Positions 36,001 through 49,047 of a DNA stretch of 64,000 nucleotides are shown here, one piece after another. Within the stretch, counting starts at the first letter, position 1. Each line of letters starts with the position of its first letter. The stretch comes from Escallonia rubra (taxonomy: Eukaryota > Streptophyta > Magnoliopsida > Escalloniales > Escalloniaceae), in assembly GCA_033065855.1 (NCBI GenBank), contig JAVXUO010001110.1, positions 434,001 through 498,000 of the forward strand. The letters run 5' to 3'. A model generated the notes under the pieces. That model was not told where the DNA came from. It made no database searches and was given only the letters and a program-made list of their open reading frames with translations. The position numbers and the translations under genes are program-made.

Positions 36001-39000
36001 AGTAATTAACTAATAGTTACTGTTACATGCTAAAACGCAAACTATATTTGCAAATGTAATTACAATTAGAGTCCTTTCCTGGAGGTCGGTCGTTATTGGC
36101 TTTGCAGAAGATAATTTGCAAGAGAGATGAATTGTCTAGCGAATAACCTACTGCAGGGATGCAAGTGGCAATCCCATGCCAACTTCAAACAGAAGTGTAC
36201 CCCAAAATGACGGCATTTTACATATGAAACGTCTAAATCTGTGTGTGGAGTAAAAACCCAGTGAGCAAAGAAAATCAATAGTGGCAACTTTTTCTACCTA
36301 TCTTGTGATCACATTCAACCTTTTCCACCTATCTTGAGATCTCATTCAAATTACTATTTTGCAGTTCTATTTAGTGGTTAAAACTTCTCTTGTGGTTTTG
36401 ACATTTAAACCCACTTTACTCTCGCGGAGGCCATAAAACCACCCTACCAGGGATTTTAGTGGGTTTGTATGCTCTATGATTCCATATCTGTTTACTGATG
36501 CTTTTTTTTTAATTATCTACACAAGGACCTTGCTCGTGTAGATCTAAGTTCTTCTAGTGAAAAGATATTATTGGTTTGTAGGGTACATACGCGAAGCTTG
36601 TAGGTACACAGGGATGGTTCTGCGCGTCACTTTTTCATCCTTCTGCAAGGTGAGTGTGTGGCCATTGTGAAGTAATTACACATTTTTACTCTATCTTTCT
36701 TACAAGGAAATGTTATTTTATCCCTTTTAAGTCTTCCTGGTGGCAGATGTATAAAGTAACTGGCTTTGTGATCACTTTTCATGGTTATTTGACTTGAAAA
36801 TATTGGTCTCAAACTTCAAACTACGTCATGATTTTTGGGTTTTATTACCATAGCCATCTAGTGTTTTCTTATTCTACAGACTTGTAGCAGCTAATGTGGC
36901 AAAAAAATTGTATTTTCGTATAAAATGCAAAAAATCCATCAGGGCCCATTTAGTAGGCAAACACAACCTGCCTGGTTGGCGATCAAAACTACATTTTGAC
37001 GGATTTGGTTTGACCCAAGCGTCTTCACCGTGAAGTTCAAAAATTAATTTTTCTGTGACTAGTGGTTGATCTAGAAACAGAAAGAAAAAGGAGAAAGGAG
37101 ATAGGTGGAAGGAAAACAACTTTAGAGGAACAAAATTTACAATTCAACTAGTTTCGACCCTGCACGTTGCACACGGGAGCAACAACTGTCGAAATACTGA
37201 TTAAGAGATCTCAAACTTGTATGCCTAATAACAATAACAAAATTGGTAGTGACAAAAAAAAAATTCCTCATTTTTATATGGGTTTTCTTACCAATTTTTA
37301 TCGCTAAAAATGAACTTGAGTAATAATTACTAGCTTTTAGCAACAAATGAAGATGAACAATAGTATATGAAACGAGAGAAATAGTCTAAACGAGAGAAAT
37401 AGTCTGTTCCAACTAATAGCAATAATAGTGATAATTCTAACTATAGTAACATGTGTGTTGATGTTTGTATTACTCAAGGCCACCAAAAAAAAGAGTAAAG
37501 ATATGCAACAGAGGATTGAAAATAAAATGGAAGAGTAAACTGTGTATATAAACTTGTAATGAAATAAAAGGTGGGAGATTATCTTAGTTAGAAAGAAAAA
37601 CAGAGAGAGAATATTGGGCTTCTCTAAACAATAGAATAGATCTAAGATTAAAGGGAATACATAGAGAATTAGTTTTGGCAAAGTCTTAGAGATGAATGAA
37701 ATTGCAAAGATATAAATCAAAATTTTAAATGGAACATGTTGACATAGAAGAGAGAGAAATAAAATCTACTTAATTGGTTGAATTTCAAATGGCAAAAAGG
37801 AATTCAAACCAAATTGAATGAGAGAGAGGGGGAGAGAAAAAAGGAATCCAAATCATTATTACAGAAGTGAAAAAATTCGAAATGCTTTCGAAAAGTCAAA
37901 ATAGGAAGTCCACATGGCGAGCTAAGAGAGTGTCCATGTAGGCGGTGACGTGGCCACTTTCTCTGAGCTTCGGCTTTCATATATATATCGTTTTCCTCAA
38001 TAAGTGTAAGATTACATAATCCTCATAAGTAGAAAAGAGAAAGGGAAAAAAGACAAGAAAAAGAGGAGAGATAGAGAAATCTGCGCTACAAACATGAGAA
38101 CAGACCTTTGTCAATTATCTAGAGTCTGTATTGAACACTTTATCTGGGCTATACATGGTGGAAATAGCCTATCCTTATTAGAAAGGTTTACACTTGGCCC
38201 CCCATTTCTTATGCACATATTTTTGGCATGCCCAGCTTGTTACAAATGTAGTCTTCACTCCACACATATCTAATGGAGGTAGCTTGGTGTTGCACCTCCT
38301 CAACAATGACATGGCAATCTGCCGCAATGCATTTGACGCTCTTACGAAACACTTGGTTCAAATTCAGTATGGATAGCAGCCTGGTTGTCACTCCACAAAG
38401 TGCGCAGGAGATGAATTGTCAAACCGAGGTTCCCTCCCGAATTTTCAGAGAGCACTTCTCATCATTGTTATATTCACTTATCTCTAAAGGGTATAATCAT
38501 CCCTTCATAAATTTATTAGGTTCAGATACTTTAGAGTCCATAAGATGCAACGAGTCTCCCACATAGTTAAAACTTGATTCATTATGTAGCATACTATGAA
38601 GCATGAGTAGGTAACAACTTCCCTTTCTAAATTTCCATTTTCGTACGACCCAATGATAGGGTTTCAAGATGTTAGTATTACTGTTGACTTTTTATGGACT
38701 ATCATGTTGTTTAATCTTTTGTTATTAATGTAAGTTTGCCATTGTCTTTGCATGGATTTTAAAGATGTACTGCCATGGATATTTGGTCGCATCAATGGGT
38801 TAATACAGCACATTCATGAGGTGCAAAAAAGAATCTCAACGAGGATTGCAATCATGATATAGCCCATGTCGGAAGTGCCAGCTAGCATAGCTAGTAAAGC
38901 CTCTAGATAGTTCTGCAAGAGACCTTCATATTGGTGTTATTGCAGAGATGTAGGAGTCTACCCCTTGTCTGTAGCCCAACTATTGGACCCAACGAAAAAC

Positions 39001-42000
39001 AAGAACATGATATTCTTCTACTTCTGCAAAGAACAAATTGTGTTTGTTTTTTTTTAAATAATCTGAGGAACATTACAAGGTCAATTTATTCTATTACCTG
39101 ATTAGTGCAGGATTTGGCATTCAAACCGAGATAAAATTAGTTGCTAAAGTTAAGGTGTTTGCAAGACATTAGAAGGGTGCTTAGACTGAAATTCTTTTCA
39201 TGTGGTCAATTGAACCTCTTACATCGAAAATGCTGCAAATTTCTGTAGGATACGTCCGTCAGGAGAAATTAACTATACATGCCTGTACCTCATCCATTCA
39301 TTTGGGGGGCACTAGGCTCTTGACTTGAGTACCAAATATGTTGCGATGTGCCAATTGCTTTCTCTGTTCTGTAACCAAAAGTAGCCTTGATATATCTATT
39401 GTTTCCGTCACATAGCTTTGTGTTAATATTATAGGGTTAGCTATGGTAAGATTTTTTGAGTTTTAGTTGAGTACTTGCTTTTTTCTCTTTTTTTATTAGG
39501 TGAACTAAATTGAAATCTTAATACAGGAATATAGCGCAGCTTGCGAAGATTAAGATCGTGGACAGGCATGGTGAGTGGAAAGACCTCCATATACATCACA
39601 GGTAAATTGATACTTTATATTTCTGATTTCTGGATTGATCTCGCTCATTTGTTTGTTTATAGTTGATGCATACAGCTATCGGCTTTAGGGGTGGGGGGAA
39701 GTTGTCCACATATCGAGATTATTTTTTGTTTTTTCAGATAAATAGTTGTGATGGTCAGAATTTCGTTTCTTTTGTAAAGTCATCAAAGCTGGCTGTTAGT
39801 GGCATATTTGCAACATGACCATCCCTCTCCTCCCCCACCCCCCTTTCATCCCTTTCATCAAGCTTCTTACAACTTCAAACTTTAACTTTGCACATATCTC
39901 GTCTCTTGTCGTTGTTATTTCTCCCTTCTTACATCCTTTAGTGGTTCTTGCTGCTTGTCCCGTCTGCCTTACTAGAGGTGCTGCCACATCTCTCTCTCTC
40001 TCCCCCTCTCCCTCTCCCTCCCTCCCTCCTGTGTAGTATTTTAGATTTTGTTATGTTAGATTGATGCGCTATGAACTTCTCTTTGTTTATAACTTGGAAT
40101 GCCGTATGTATGTGGTTTCTATGATTATTTTCTACATTGCTACTGGTTATGCCATGGCGACATACCATAGCGAGAGACCAAAAATTTATGGTTGGGTAGA
40201 GCCTGTGTACTTTCGGCAGTTACAAAAGGAGATTCCTGGCTGGTAGTTGGTAGGGACGACCAAGCTTCACAAGCCTACATGATGGATAGTTTTACATTTT
40301 TGTCCAGACTAGTTATAAGGGAATTGACACTACAGTACTACACTTTTCACCACCTACACTTTACTTTTGTCGCTTAAGTTTTTTTGGCGACACTGAATAT
40401 TTCTCTTCAATGACAGGCTTTTGGTCTTTATTGACGAAACTAGGGTGCAAGTGTTGAAAAGTGGAGTTTTGCTATCAATTCCCAAATATAAACGTAATAT
40501 TATCTAACTCTTGGGTGTTAGCTAGTTTGGCTTTGTAAAGTCTCTTGGACCAGGGATCAATTCCTGCGTACACCAGGGATTTGCAGGGGCTAAAGGAGGG
40601 GGAGGGCCATGCTCAAATGTGTTGCTTAGATCCAAACGGCCTCTGCCGTATGTGTGTGCGTGTGTGGTGGGTGGGTGGGGGGGGGGGGGGTGATCCAAAT
40701 ATAGTGCTAGATAATCGCATATTATCTACCTGATTTGGGCTCATTCCCTTGACAACGCTGACGGTCCAGATTGCCTTTTCTTTCTTTAAAATAAGCAAAC
40801 CGTCCTTTTAGGAGGTTTTTAAAAGTTTACCCAAATACCCCTTATCCTAAAAAAATAATAATAATAATAATAAAATTAAGGTAACTTCAAAACTGACCAG
40901 AAGAGGGGCAGTTCATAGAGAGAAAAAAAAAAGCAATTTTATCAAGTACGCAAGGGTGCAGGGGTGGGTTGGGGAGTGGGGCGGGCGGGCAAAGATTGGT
41001 GTGTAGGGCTGGGCGGGTGAGGGGAGGAGTTGATTGTGTGCGTGCGTGTGTGCCAGAGAGGTCGTTTTTTTTTTTTTTTTTGTGGGGGGGGGGGGTGGCA
41101 GGGGTGTGTGTGGTGGGTGGGTGTCAAGGGAACGTATGTGGGGGTGGCTGTATGGTGCGTGGCTGGTGGTGGTCCGGCTGACTTTGCGTGCGTGTGTTTG
41201 TGTGGGGGCGAGTTGGAGGGGAAGATAGAAGATGATTTGAAGATAAATGGCTTTGGGGGGGCATTTCTGTCCATGTGAGAGACCACCTACCTTATGGGAG
41301 GTTTGGCAAAATCCTTACAAAAAAATCTTGATCTTAGCCTTTTGCAGGATAAGATCCAATTTATCTAGTACTCTATTTGGATGAGCCACTATATATCTAT
41401 GCGTGTGTTTGTGCGTATATATACACCTATGTGGGTAGCGCCAGCAAGTTTTGTAACTTGACAATTCATCCTTGGCCGTTCAGCTTGGTGAAGAGGATGG
41501 CCCGGATCGATTTTTTTTCTTAGGGAACTTACACCACCCGCGCAATTATAGGGTGGATGGTTGTTTTGATGAAAGTGTCTTTTCAATCACTAGTTCCTCC
41601 TCTCTACTACCGACGGTGACCGTCTGACCAAGAAACTGACAAGAAGTGACGACCAAGAGGTAAGCGAAAACCCAGGAGGGAAGCACGGATAAATAGGGTA
41701 GGGTTTGGTGGGGGAAGAAGGGCAGTTTACATTCCAGCTATCGCTCTTGGAATCATTACAGCATTAGGGGCAAAATGGTAAACTTTCGTCCTCCCCATAA
41801 TAGGGTGGACGATGAACGTTTGCTAAAGAAATGGTGATCTAAGCTGTCCAAGTTGCCAACATGAACGACGAGGTACATGCTGTCAAGTTTGTGAACTTTC
41901 CAGCGGTATCAAACGATCAGCTCCATATATGTGTGTTTTTATGTACTTCTGTTTTCCTGTATATGGAAATTATCTTGTAAGAAGCACTGGTTTAAATTAA

Positions 42001-45000
42001 ATGTATCCTATTGGAAGCCTGTGAGTGGTGGGTGGGTGTTAATTCTGATCATCAGAAGATTCTGAAATGTGAATAAAGACTCAGATCTATTGCTATTTGT
42101 TTCAGTGACATTTTCCTTTGGGTTTTAGTAAAGTACTAATTGGGTGAGGCTAAATCCACTATTTTTTGCTTTATGTAAACCTTAATTGTAGCTAAAAAGT
42201 GCACAGCAAAAGTTTATGCCTTTTAGCGACGTATGGCATGTGGATGTGGCAAAAAGAGTTTTGGAGTTACCATCAAATCAATGCTTATTTAGACGAAAAT
42301 GTATGCAAGGAATGGCTTTGAGTAGGTTATCTAGGATTTGTCCTGACATGTGATCTTATAGACCTAATGTAGCAAGCATATCTTGTAAATAGCGAGGTGG
42401 TATATGAGACAACTTCCAAAAACTGAAGAGCATTTAGAGTGTTTTCAGCGTTTCCTTGGCCATGGGAATGGATCAGCTTATGCATGGGGAAGAGAAAAGA
42501 GATTGTAAACAAAAGAAAGTGCTGGTGGATTGTGAATGTTTCTTAGTGACGTGAAATGGATTGCTGGGCAAATTTGAGTAGAAAAGAGGTTCTTGATTGG
42601 CATAGAAGCGGCTCCTTTCCAAGTGAAATTAGTAAGTAGAGTGTTTTTTTTTAAAACTATTTTTTGACATATGCAGCTTCCACCACATCTTTACCTTGAA
42701 GCTTTCACCGGTCTATAATGCCCAATTATAGGTTGCTTGTGCTAATATTTTATATTGTTTCTCTTAGATCAATTGGTATTTATCGTCGCTGTTGGCTAAC
42801 CAGAGCATGGAGTTTGCTATATGTAAATAACATTCTTAGGTATGCACCTGTGCCCTAGGCACAGTAAAGAAAGGTGACTAGTGAAGTATACGAGTCATTA
42901 GTATGTATCACAGGGATAGCTGGTAATAAGAACATAGATTGTCATATTTCTAAATTTTATTTTTTATGTTATCATTTGGCCATGGCTTGCAGTCTTGTTT
43001 TCTTCTTCTTTTTTTGTTTGTGTGTTCCTTTTTAAGTGGTCAGTGCATAACAACAACCTTCAATTAGTTGCTTATAGGAAATGCATTGATAAGAGCGTTT
43101 TCCTTTTTTCACTTTTGGAATTGTTTATTTGTGGCAAAGTGTTGCGTACTCGGTATCACTATTTTTAATTCGAAAGCTTATATGGTCTTTATTGAAGTAA
43201 GATGGGGATGCCTTCAGGATAGTCTGTTGTGAACTGAGGTGAGTGATGGATGTTACAAGCTATTGTCACAATTCTTCCAGCTCCACTGTATTTCTTTATG
43301 GACGTCTCCTGTTATCTGTAGTATAATCTGTGCAAAGTGCTATTTTTGTGCTACCATTGACGTTTCCTTTCAACAATGTGCTATGAGCTCTGGAGCAAGG
43401 GTGCTTCAAACTGGGTGAAGCACCGGGGTCGGGTGCACGTCAGGTTCGGCCGGGGTGCCTGTCGGGTGCGGATAGGTTATGGATCGGGTGCGTATAGGTT
43501 ACTTATGGGGTTAAAACATAATTTTTAAAAGAATTTTCAGGGGTCAAAACATAAAACAGAAGTTTCAGGGGGGAGGTCAAAACATAAATTTAAAAATTGC
43601 ACTTACCTAATGATGGGCAGATCTTCCATGTGAAGAGAGAGAGAGAGAGAGAGAAGCCGCGGCAGCCACAAGGTGACCACCCACGACCACCGGCTAGTCC
43701 GGTGACCATCCGCGACCTCCGGCGACCACTAATCATTAAGCGATGGTTACTTTGCTTGAGTAGTGGTCAGACTATAGACACCTCTATTGTAAATCACGTG
43801 TGATTATAAGTTACACTGGTTAAAGACGTAAGGGGTGTATGTACTAAGAAAGAGTGTAGTATCAACATCTTGTGAACGGTATGACCTCTAGCCAATTGTC
43901 ATGTGACTACTTTTTGAACATTTCGTACTTGATGAAGTATTTTGTTTTTTATTTGTCATGGGTTTGTTATGATGATGATGTAATCGTCAATGGTTTGAAT
44001 TTTGGAACTTTGCTACTGCCTACTGTTTTATGCTACTTCTATTATGATGTATTTGGTGGTGGTTTTATGTATTTGATGGTATTGAACTTTTGTAGAATGG
44101 CCAAATTAAATTGCATTATATATCCTTTTATGCACTTCGTGAAGATTCAAATGGTCCCTGGTCTCTTTAGAAATTAAATACTACGTATACATAGTTAAAA
44201 ATATAGACATATAATTTGCCGTATCCCCGCCACACCCGTATCCTAAATTTTTAAAAAATGCCGTATCCGCCTATCCGCACCCGTATTGTGTCCGCACCAG
44301 CACCTGTGCCCGTGCTTCATAGGCTATGAGTGATTTTTCTGACATTATTTTTCTTCATTCTGTTTTCTTGTTTGTGACTTGCAGTATCAGGTCAATTATA
44401 TGCCTCAACTTGCCAAGCTTCTCTGGTGGACTAAATCCTTGGGGGATGCCAAATGGGAAGAATCGTCGTTATGTATGTATTGACACATCACTTGCTACTC
44501 TGTCTCTGTGTGTGTGTGTGTGCGTGTGTCATCCATCCATCCATCCATCCATCTGATTTGTGCTCAACATGATCTGCAGAAAGACCTGACTCCACCGTAT
44601 GTAGATGACGGCCTTATTGAGATTGTTGGTTTTAGGGATGCATGGCATGGGCTTGTTTTGCTTGCTCCTAATGGACATGGGACACGTCTCGCACAGGTTT
44701 GGGCAAAGATCTTTGGAATCCCTTGGAAGAACAACAGCACAAGAATCTTTTATTAAAATTCACAGGACATGTTCAATCGTATATATAAATAACAAAGAGC
44801 TAGTGTCCATCTTTTTCGTGAAATACGCTTTGTTCTCTTAATGCTTGCACGGCTTGGCAAAATAGTCTTCAGGCAGAAAAGGTCATCTAGTATTAAGTAT
44901 TGTGATAAAGTACCAGATACTATACAGTGCAAATCCAAGATGTGGTACTATGAATGATGTTGCCTCATATGTGGACAGATGAAACTATCTCCAAGTTACT

Positions 45001-46819
45001 ATAGAGACTTAAATTGGAGCGTCAACAACATGGATGTAGATATAGTAATTGGACCATTAATATAGTTCTTCATTTTGTTCTCCTCATAGATGGATACTTT
45101 TTAGTTGAATATGTAGGGGCTTCTATAGTCTTCTGGATTTTTTTTTCATTGTCATGTATTAAATCATTATCTCAGGTTCACTTTCAAAACTTGGAAAACC
45201 TGGCGGGCTCATTTTATAGAGGATAAAAATCATGGCTTCTCTAAAATCATCATCATCTTAGCCTGTGTCCCTAACCAGTTGGAGTTGGCTACATGAATCC
45301 CTTTTTCCCATTCCCCCTATCAGAGCACGTATTCTAGGATAAGATCCTTCCAGTAAAGCCTTTTCTCACTACAACTCCCAATGATATCCTTGATCTATAA
45401 CCACCTCATCTTACCCCATCAACTTGGCACACCGAACTATCTCAAGTGATGTTTCCCTTGCTTTTCCTTAGTTTGTCCCACCACCGCTTTGTTGTGGATA
45501 TCCTCATCCCTTATCATACATCAACAACGCATCTTATGTGTATGGTGTTTCTTGACTGCCCAACATTCTGAACCAGACAACATTGCTGGCCTCACTGACA
45601 TCTTAAAATTTTCCGTCAGGTCTTTTAATTATTTGCTTCAACTCGAGAGGAATATTACAATCACACAACACCACACAGAAGCAGCCACCACTTTAGCCAT
45701 GCTCTTACCCTGTAGGCAACATCCTCCTCAACCTTTCCCTCCTTGTGCATTATCGATCCAAGATACCTAAATATATTTCTTAGGTACTTGTTGCTAAAAC
45801 TGTGTACTCCGTCCGCCTTGTATCCTAGTTCTACTGAAATTGCATTTGCTGTACTTCGTCTTAATGTGGCTTAACCTAAAACCTTTAGCTTCTAAAGTAG
45901 TTCTCCGTAACTCCACCATAGCGTCTAGACCTACTCTGGCTAATTACAACTATATCATCCTTAAATACATATAGCATGGGATCTCATCCTGAATATCCTT
46001 AAGCTCGCTTTGAGGGAACTCCAGTTGTAACTGGAAACTCACCAGTCATTTATCGGTTGTTCTCACACTACTATTCGCTCTGCAAAATGCAACAGAAAAG
46101 TTCCAAGGCTGAGATTATTTGGTTATGGGCCAGCAATGACTAGGTACAAGTTAAGTCCTTCCAATTTGAACATGTTGTGAGAATAGTGACTAGTGCTTTT
46201 GCAGTGCATGCCTTGTGAGTAAGTTAGGAATGTAGCCCTAGAAATACAATCTTTTGTAGCTCACTCAAATGGTTTGGACTTGGGGTGACGCTACACTCAC
46301 TCAACTCTCAAGTCAAACTGTGTGAAGCCTCGGCTGGTTGTTTCTTATAGGATGTGCCAATATATTGAATCTCGTAATATGGGGAAAAATACGGTTTGCA
46401 GTGGGATTTGTCGTGAACTATTATCGAGGCATATCTTGATTATCTTATTCTTACCTATTCTTTTTTGGTTAAATATATTGGTTTCTCATGTATAGGCACG
46501 CCGTATCCGATTTGAATTTCACAAGGCTGCAGCTGACCACACGTATATGAGGATTGATGGGGAACCCTGGAAACAACCCCTCCCGAATGATGACGACACC
46601 GTTGTGGTAGAAATCTCACATCTACGCCAGGTGAAGATGCTTGCAACCCATGGCTGCAGATCCAAAGGTTTCCATGATCCGACGACTCCTACTGGTCATG
46701 AAGCTGATGGTGAGGAGAGTAATGACGAAGACGATTCTGTTGGGGAAGAGTTTAGAAAGTTCGGGGCAGCAGAGACATTCAGGATCCCAGATGAGGTCGA
46801 CATTTCTCATCTCAGTTAA
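30011..46819 (+). CDS. DGK5: Diacylglycerol kinase, plant DGK5/6 type, 12 coding exons
   Basis: Phosphorylates diacylglycerol with ATP to phosphatidic acid, a lipid signal at membranes. Exons: 30011-30205, 30323-30445, 30551-30679, 31382-31467, 34020-34143, 34998-35046, 35819-35901, 36582-36649, 39527-39601, 44385-44472, 44580-44696, 46496-46819. All junctions are GT-AG and in phase, giving 486 residues, the usual size for small plant DGKs. The catalytic domain starts near residue 35 ([13 protein letters not shown]); the nucleotide loop GGDGTAGW is at 109-116 and PLGTGNNLP at 136-144. The accessory domain begins near 215 ([12 protein letters not shown] at 229-240) and includes [23 protein letters not shown] and [19 protein letters not shown] [10 protein letters not shown] follows. 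There is no C1 domain or membrane helix, as in the short DGK5/6 cluster known from Arabidopsis. The C terminus is acidic. Start is the first ATG after the leader intron. Orthology to DGK5 rather than DGK6 is a judgement from recalled similarity. Confidence 0.93.
31114..31375 (+). repeat. About 140-bp duplication at the 3' end of DGK intron 3
   Basis: Two diverged copies, from about 31114 and 31254, share CTTCTTGTTAG, CATCAGCT, CATCTGTCTC and AACTTGCAGTTT. The second copy leads into the real acceptor before exon 4 (31382). The first copy therefore carries a decoy pyrimidine tract and AG. Confidence 0.75.
37148..37990 (-). mobile_element. Probable non-autonomous Helitron in DGK intron 8
   Basis: On the minus strand the element would end in CTAG (37151-37148) followed by T, preceded by an imperfect GC-rich hairpin (CCCGTGTGC...GTGCAGGG). 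Its 5' side is a TA-rich start near 37990 with GAAGCTC and a GACGTGG-like block. This fits plant Helitron 3' ends (hairpin plus CTRR, insertion between A and T). No helicase is encoded. The 5' TC end is not clear, so the left limit is approximate. Confidence 0.45.
40795..41823. mobile_element. Possible TAA-flanked inverted-repeat element with G-rich core, DGK intron 9
   Basis: The ends GCAAACCGTCC (40795) and, in reverse complement, GCAAACGTTCATCGTCC (41823) are related, with a further shared AAAGTTTACC. Both sides are flanked by TAA, the target duplicated by PIF/Harbinger elements. The interior holds a strongly G-rich plus strand (about 40955-41220) with T15+ and G9+ runs. Similarity of the arms is moderate only. 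Confidence 0.35.
43388..44322. mobile_element. Non-autonomous hAT element in DGK intron 9
   Basis: A perfect 8-bp TSD GCTATGAG (43380-43387 and 44323-44330) brackets 935 bp. Ends CTCTGGAGCAAGGG and, reverse complement of the right, CTATGAAGCACGGG are imperfect inverted repeats. Subterminal regions have repeated GGGTGCGGATA-type motifs on both sides. No transposase. It ends about 60 bp upstream of exon 10 (44385). Confidence 0.88.
44504..44553. repeat. (GT)n and (ATCC)n microsatellites in DGK intron 10
   Basis: GT repeat at about 44504-44529 followed by about five ATCC units. The 107-bp intron between exons 10 and 11 consists largely of these repeats. Confidence 0.9.
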
Positions 46820-47230
46820 GCCCACCATTCATCTTTGGTTGGTTTTACATCATTTACCTGCCTTTTATACGGAGACTTGTTGGAGCTTCAATCCATTTGA
46901 ACTTCGACACTGGTGTAGTTTCTGGCGTCATTTGTCATGAGCCCGGTAAAGCATGATCTGGCAGTTAGCACGGTTTCGAGAAATATTGCACAGATGGACT
47001 TACATGGGTTGCTTGAAGAACCTAGAGTTAGATTTTGCAATCCTAGGCAGCAATGTTGAAGCTACTTTATTGCATATACAAGAGTTTGGAAATATTCTCT
47101 TGTGAATAATTGTCTCAGAGACTGTATGTGTTGCTTCACTTTAAATTTGAGACTGGGCGATTAGGGGTGTAATTAACTCGTGAAGCACGCTTATCATTCA
47201 TCACAAACAATAAAAATCGAGGAAGGTGAC
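46820..47230 (+). terminator. DGK 3' UTR with AATAAA signal
   Basis: AATAAA at 47209-47214 is a plausible poly(A) signal about 390 bp after the stop codon. The cleavage site is not determined. Confidence 0.45.
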
Positions 47231-47542
47231 GCTGAAGCTTTTTCCTTGTTATCGTTTTCTTATTTGTTTAGGTAAGATCACGGCTGATTGTTTGTTTTAA
47301 GGTTGGTTTCTTAATTAGGGGTGTTATCTTGGGTTTTTAATTTCTTTCTCCATCCATGTTATTAAGTTATATTCCGTCTTTGGATGGCGCGTTAAAGTAA
47401 AGGTTAATGACAAAATCCTTCCTTCTAATTTATATTTTTTAGCAAGTCGAACCTACTTCCACTTGGACCAAATAACCGATGCTCCATTAGCCCGGAAGAA
47501 AAAGAGAGACAAGGTTGGAGGCAAGGGGGAGGTGTTCCTCAA

Positions 47543-48257
47543 GGTGTTAATTACACTAGGCACCCTCAAGTTATCACTGTGTAGCGTTCTGCACCACAAA
47601 GTTTTTTTTAGCTATCTGTCACCCCAAATTTTCATAAGTGTGGCACTCAACACCCTCCGTCCAAATTCCGGCCGACAGCCTCACTGGATAAGTAATTTAA
47701 CTTAAACAAGGGGGCATTTTGGTCAGAAAGATTAAAAAAAGGGAGGAGGGAAGATTGCAATGGGTTTGTCAGGCGGCGGCGCGAGGCTGTGGCCGCTGTG
47801 GAGGGGGGGAGAGAAGAGGAAGGAAGAGAGGGGCTCGGCATCGCCGATAGGGGGAGGGACGTTGCCGACGGAGAGTGTGGCACCGGCCTAAGATGCGAAA
47901 GAGGGGCAAGGGACAGCGGCGCAGGGCTGTTGCGCCCGGCCGTGGGGTGGGAAAAGACTTTACCGAGGTGAGATGCCGAAGGAGGGGCGCGGGGAGAGAA
48001 GAGAAAGGAAGGCAGGGGACGAGGTCGGCGTCGCTGACGGGGGGAGGGGCGCTGCCGGAGGAGGGGGGACACCGAGTTTCTGTGATGTTCCAAAAATGCC
48101 CTCCTAAGTTCAGCTTATTAATTTTTTTTGCCGGAATTTGGCCGGAGGGTGTTGGGTGCCACACTTATGAAAATTTGGGGTGACAGATAGCTAAAAAAAT
48201 TTTGTGGTGCAGAGCGCTACACAGTAATAACTTGAGGGTGCCTAGTGTAATTAACCC
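47543..48257. mobile_element. Short non-autonomous MULE between convergent genes
   Basis: Inverted repeats of about 130-150 bp start GG(T/G)TTAATTACACTAGGCACC. The 9-bp flanks GTTCCTCAA (47534-47542) and GTTCCGCGA (48258-48266) match at 7 of 9, an aged TSD. The core (about 47740-48080) is GC-rich and open in several frames on both strands with no domain. Confidence 0.8.
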
Positions 48258-49047
48258 GTTCCGCGAGCTACCTGTTTGATTACTTTTAAATTTTGCGCTA
48301 GTTTACCATGTACTATTTATTTACAAACATGTTGCAAATCATTTCAAAAGCTAAGGACTGTCCATTTTCTGGCGTTAAAAGTTGCATGTGAACAACACGC
48401 CCATTTCTCATGGGCAAATTGGTAGAATCTCATAAGCATCATTCCAATCATCAAACCGACCACCATTCAACATTTGCAGCAGCCTAATCACAATTCTTCC
48501 GCGCACCTCCACTGCTAACCACCACTACCATAGCAACCATTGCCGACCACCGCCAATCACCATCTCTGCCAACGAGATCAACAGTGGTCATCGCTAAAGG
48601 AGAAGCATTGTCGACCCTTGCAGGCACCATTCACACATGACATACAGATTCAGATCCACAAGTCGTGAATAAGCCCACATCGCTACAGTCGCCGTCAGAT
48701 TCGCCTGAGCAAGCCCACCGCCACACACCCCCATGAACCAACACACACGGCACCGCACACACTCATCAACCCACACCATCGCCTGTAACACCATCAAACC
48801 CATCACCGGCAACACCATTAGTCACCATCACATGCAACACCACCACACACCGCCACTCGCAACACCACCGAACACCACACGACCACGGGATTCAGCTCTG
48901 AGCCCGTAATCCAAACAACAACCTGCACTATTGGCAACATACCCAGATTTGAGTATGGTGGAGATGATAGCGTCAGATGGAGATCAAGATTGACAGTGGT
49001 GGGCCGTGTTGGGTAGTGGCCGTATGTTGGTTTTGAAGTGGTGGTGC

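Noticed and set aside
47413..47440. GGTTAATGACAAAATCC, like the 7094 MULE end
   Set aside because: No inverted partner or TSD nearby; at most a TIR fragment.
47647..48183. Overlapping long frames on both strands
   Set aside because: They fall in the GC-rich core of a MULE and are typical of stop-poor GC-rich DNA.
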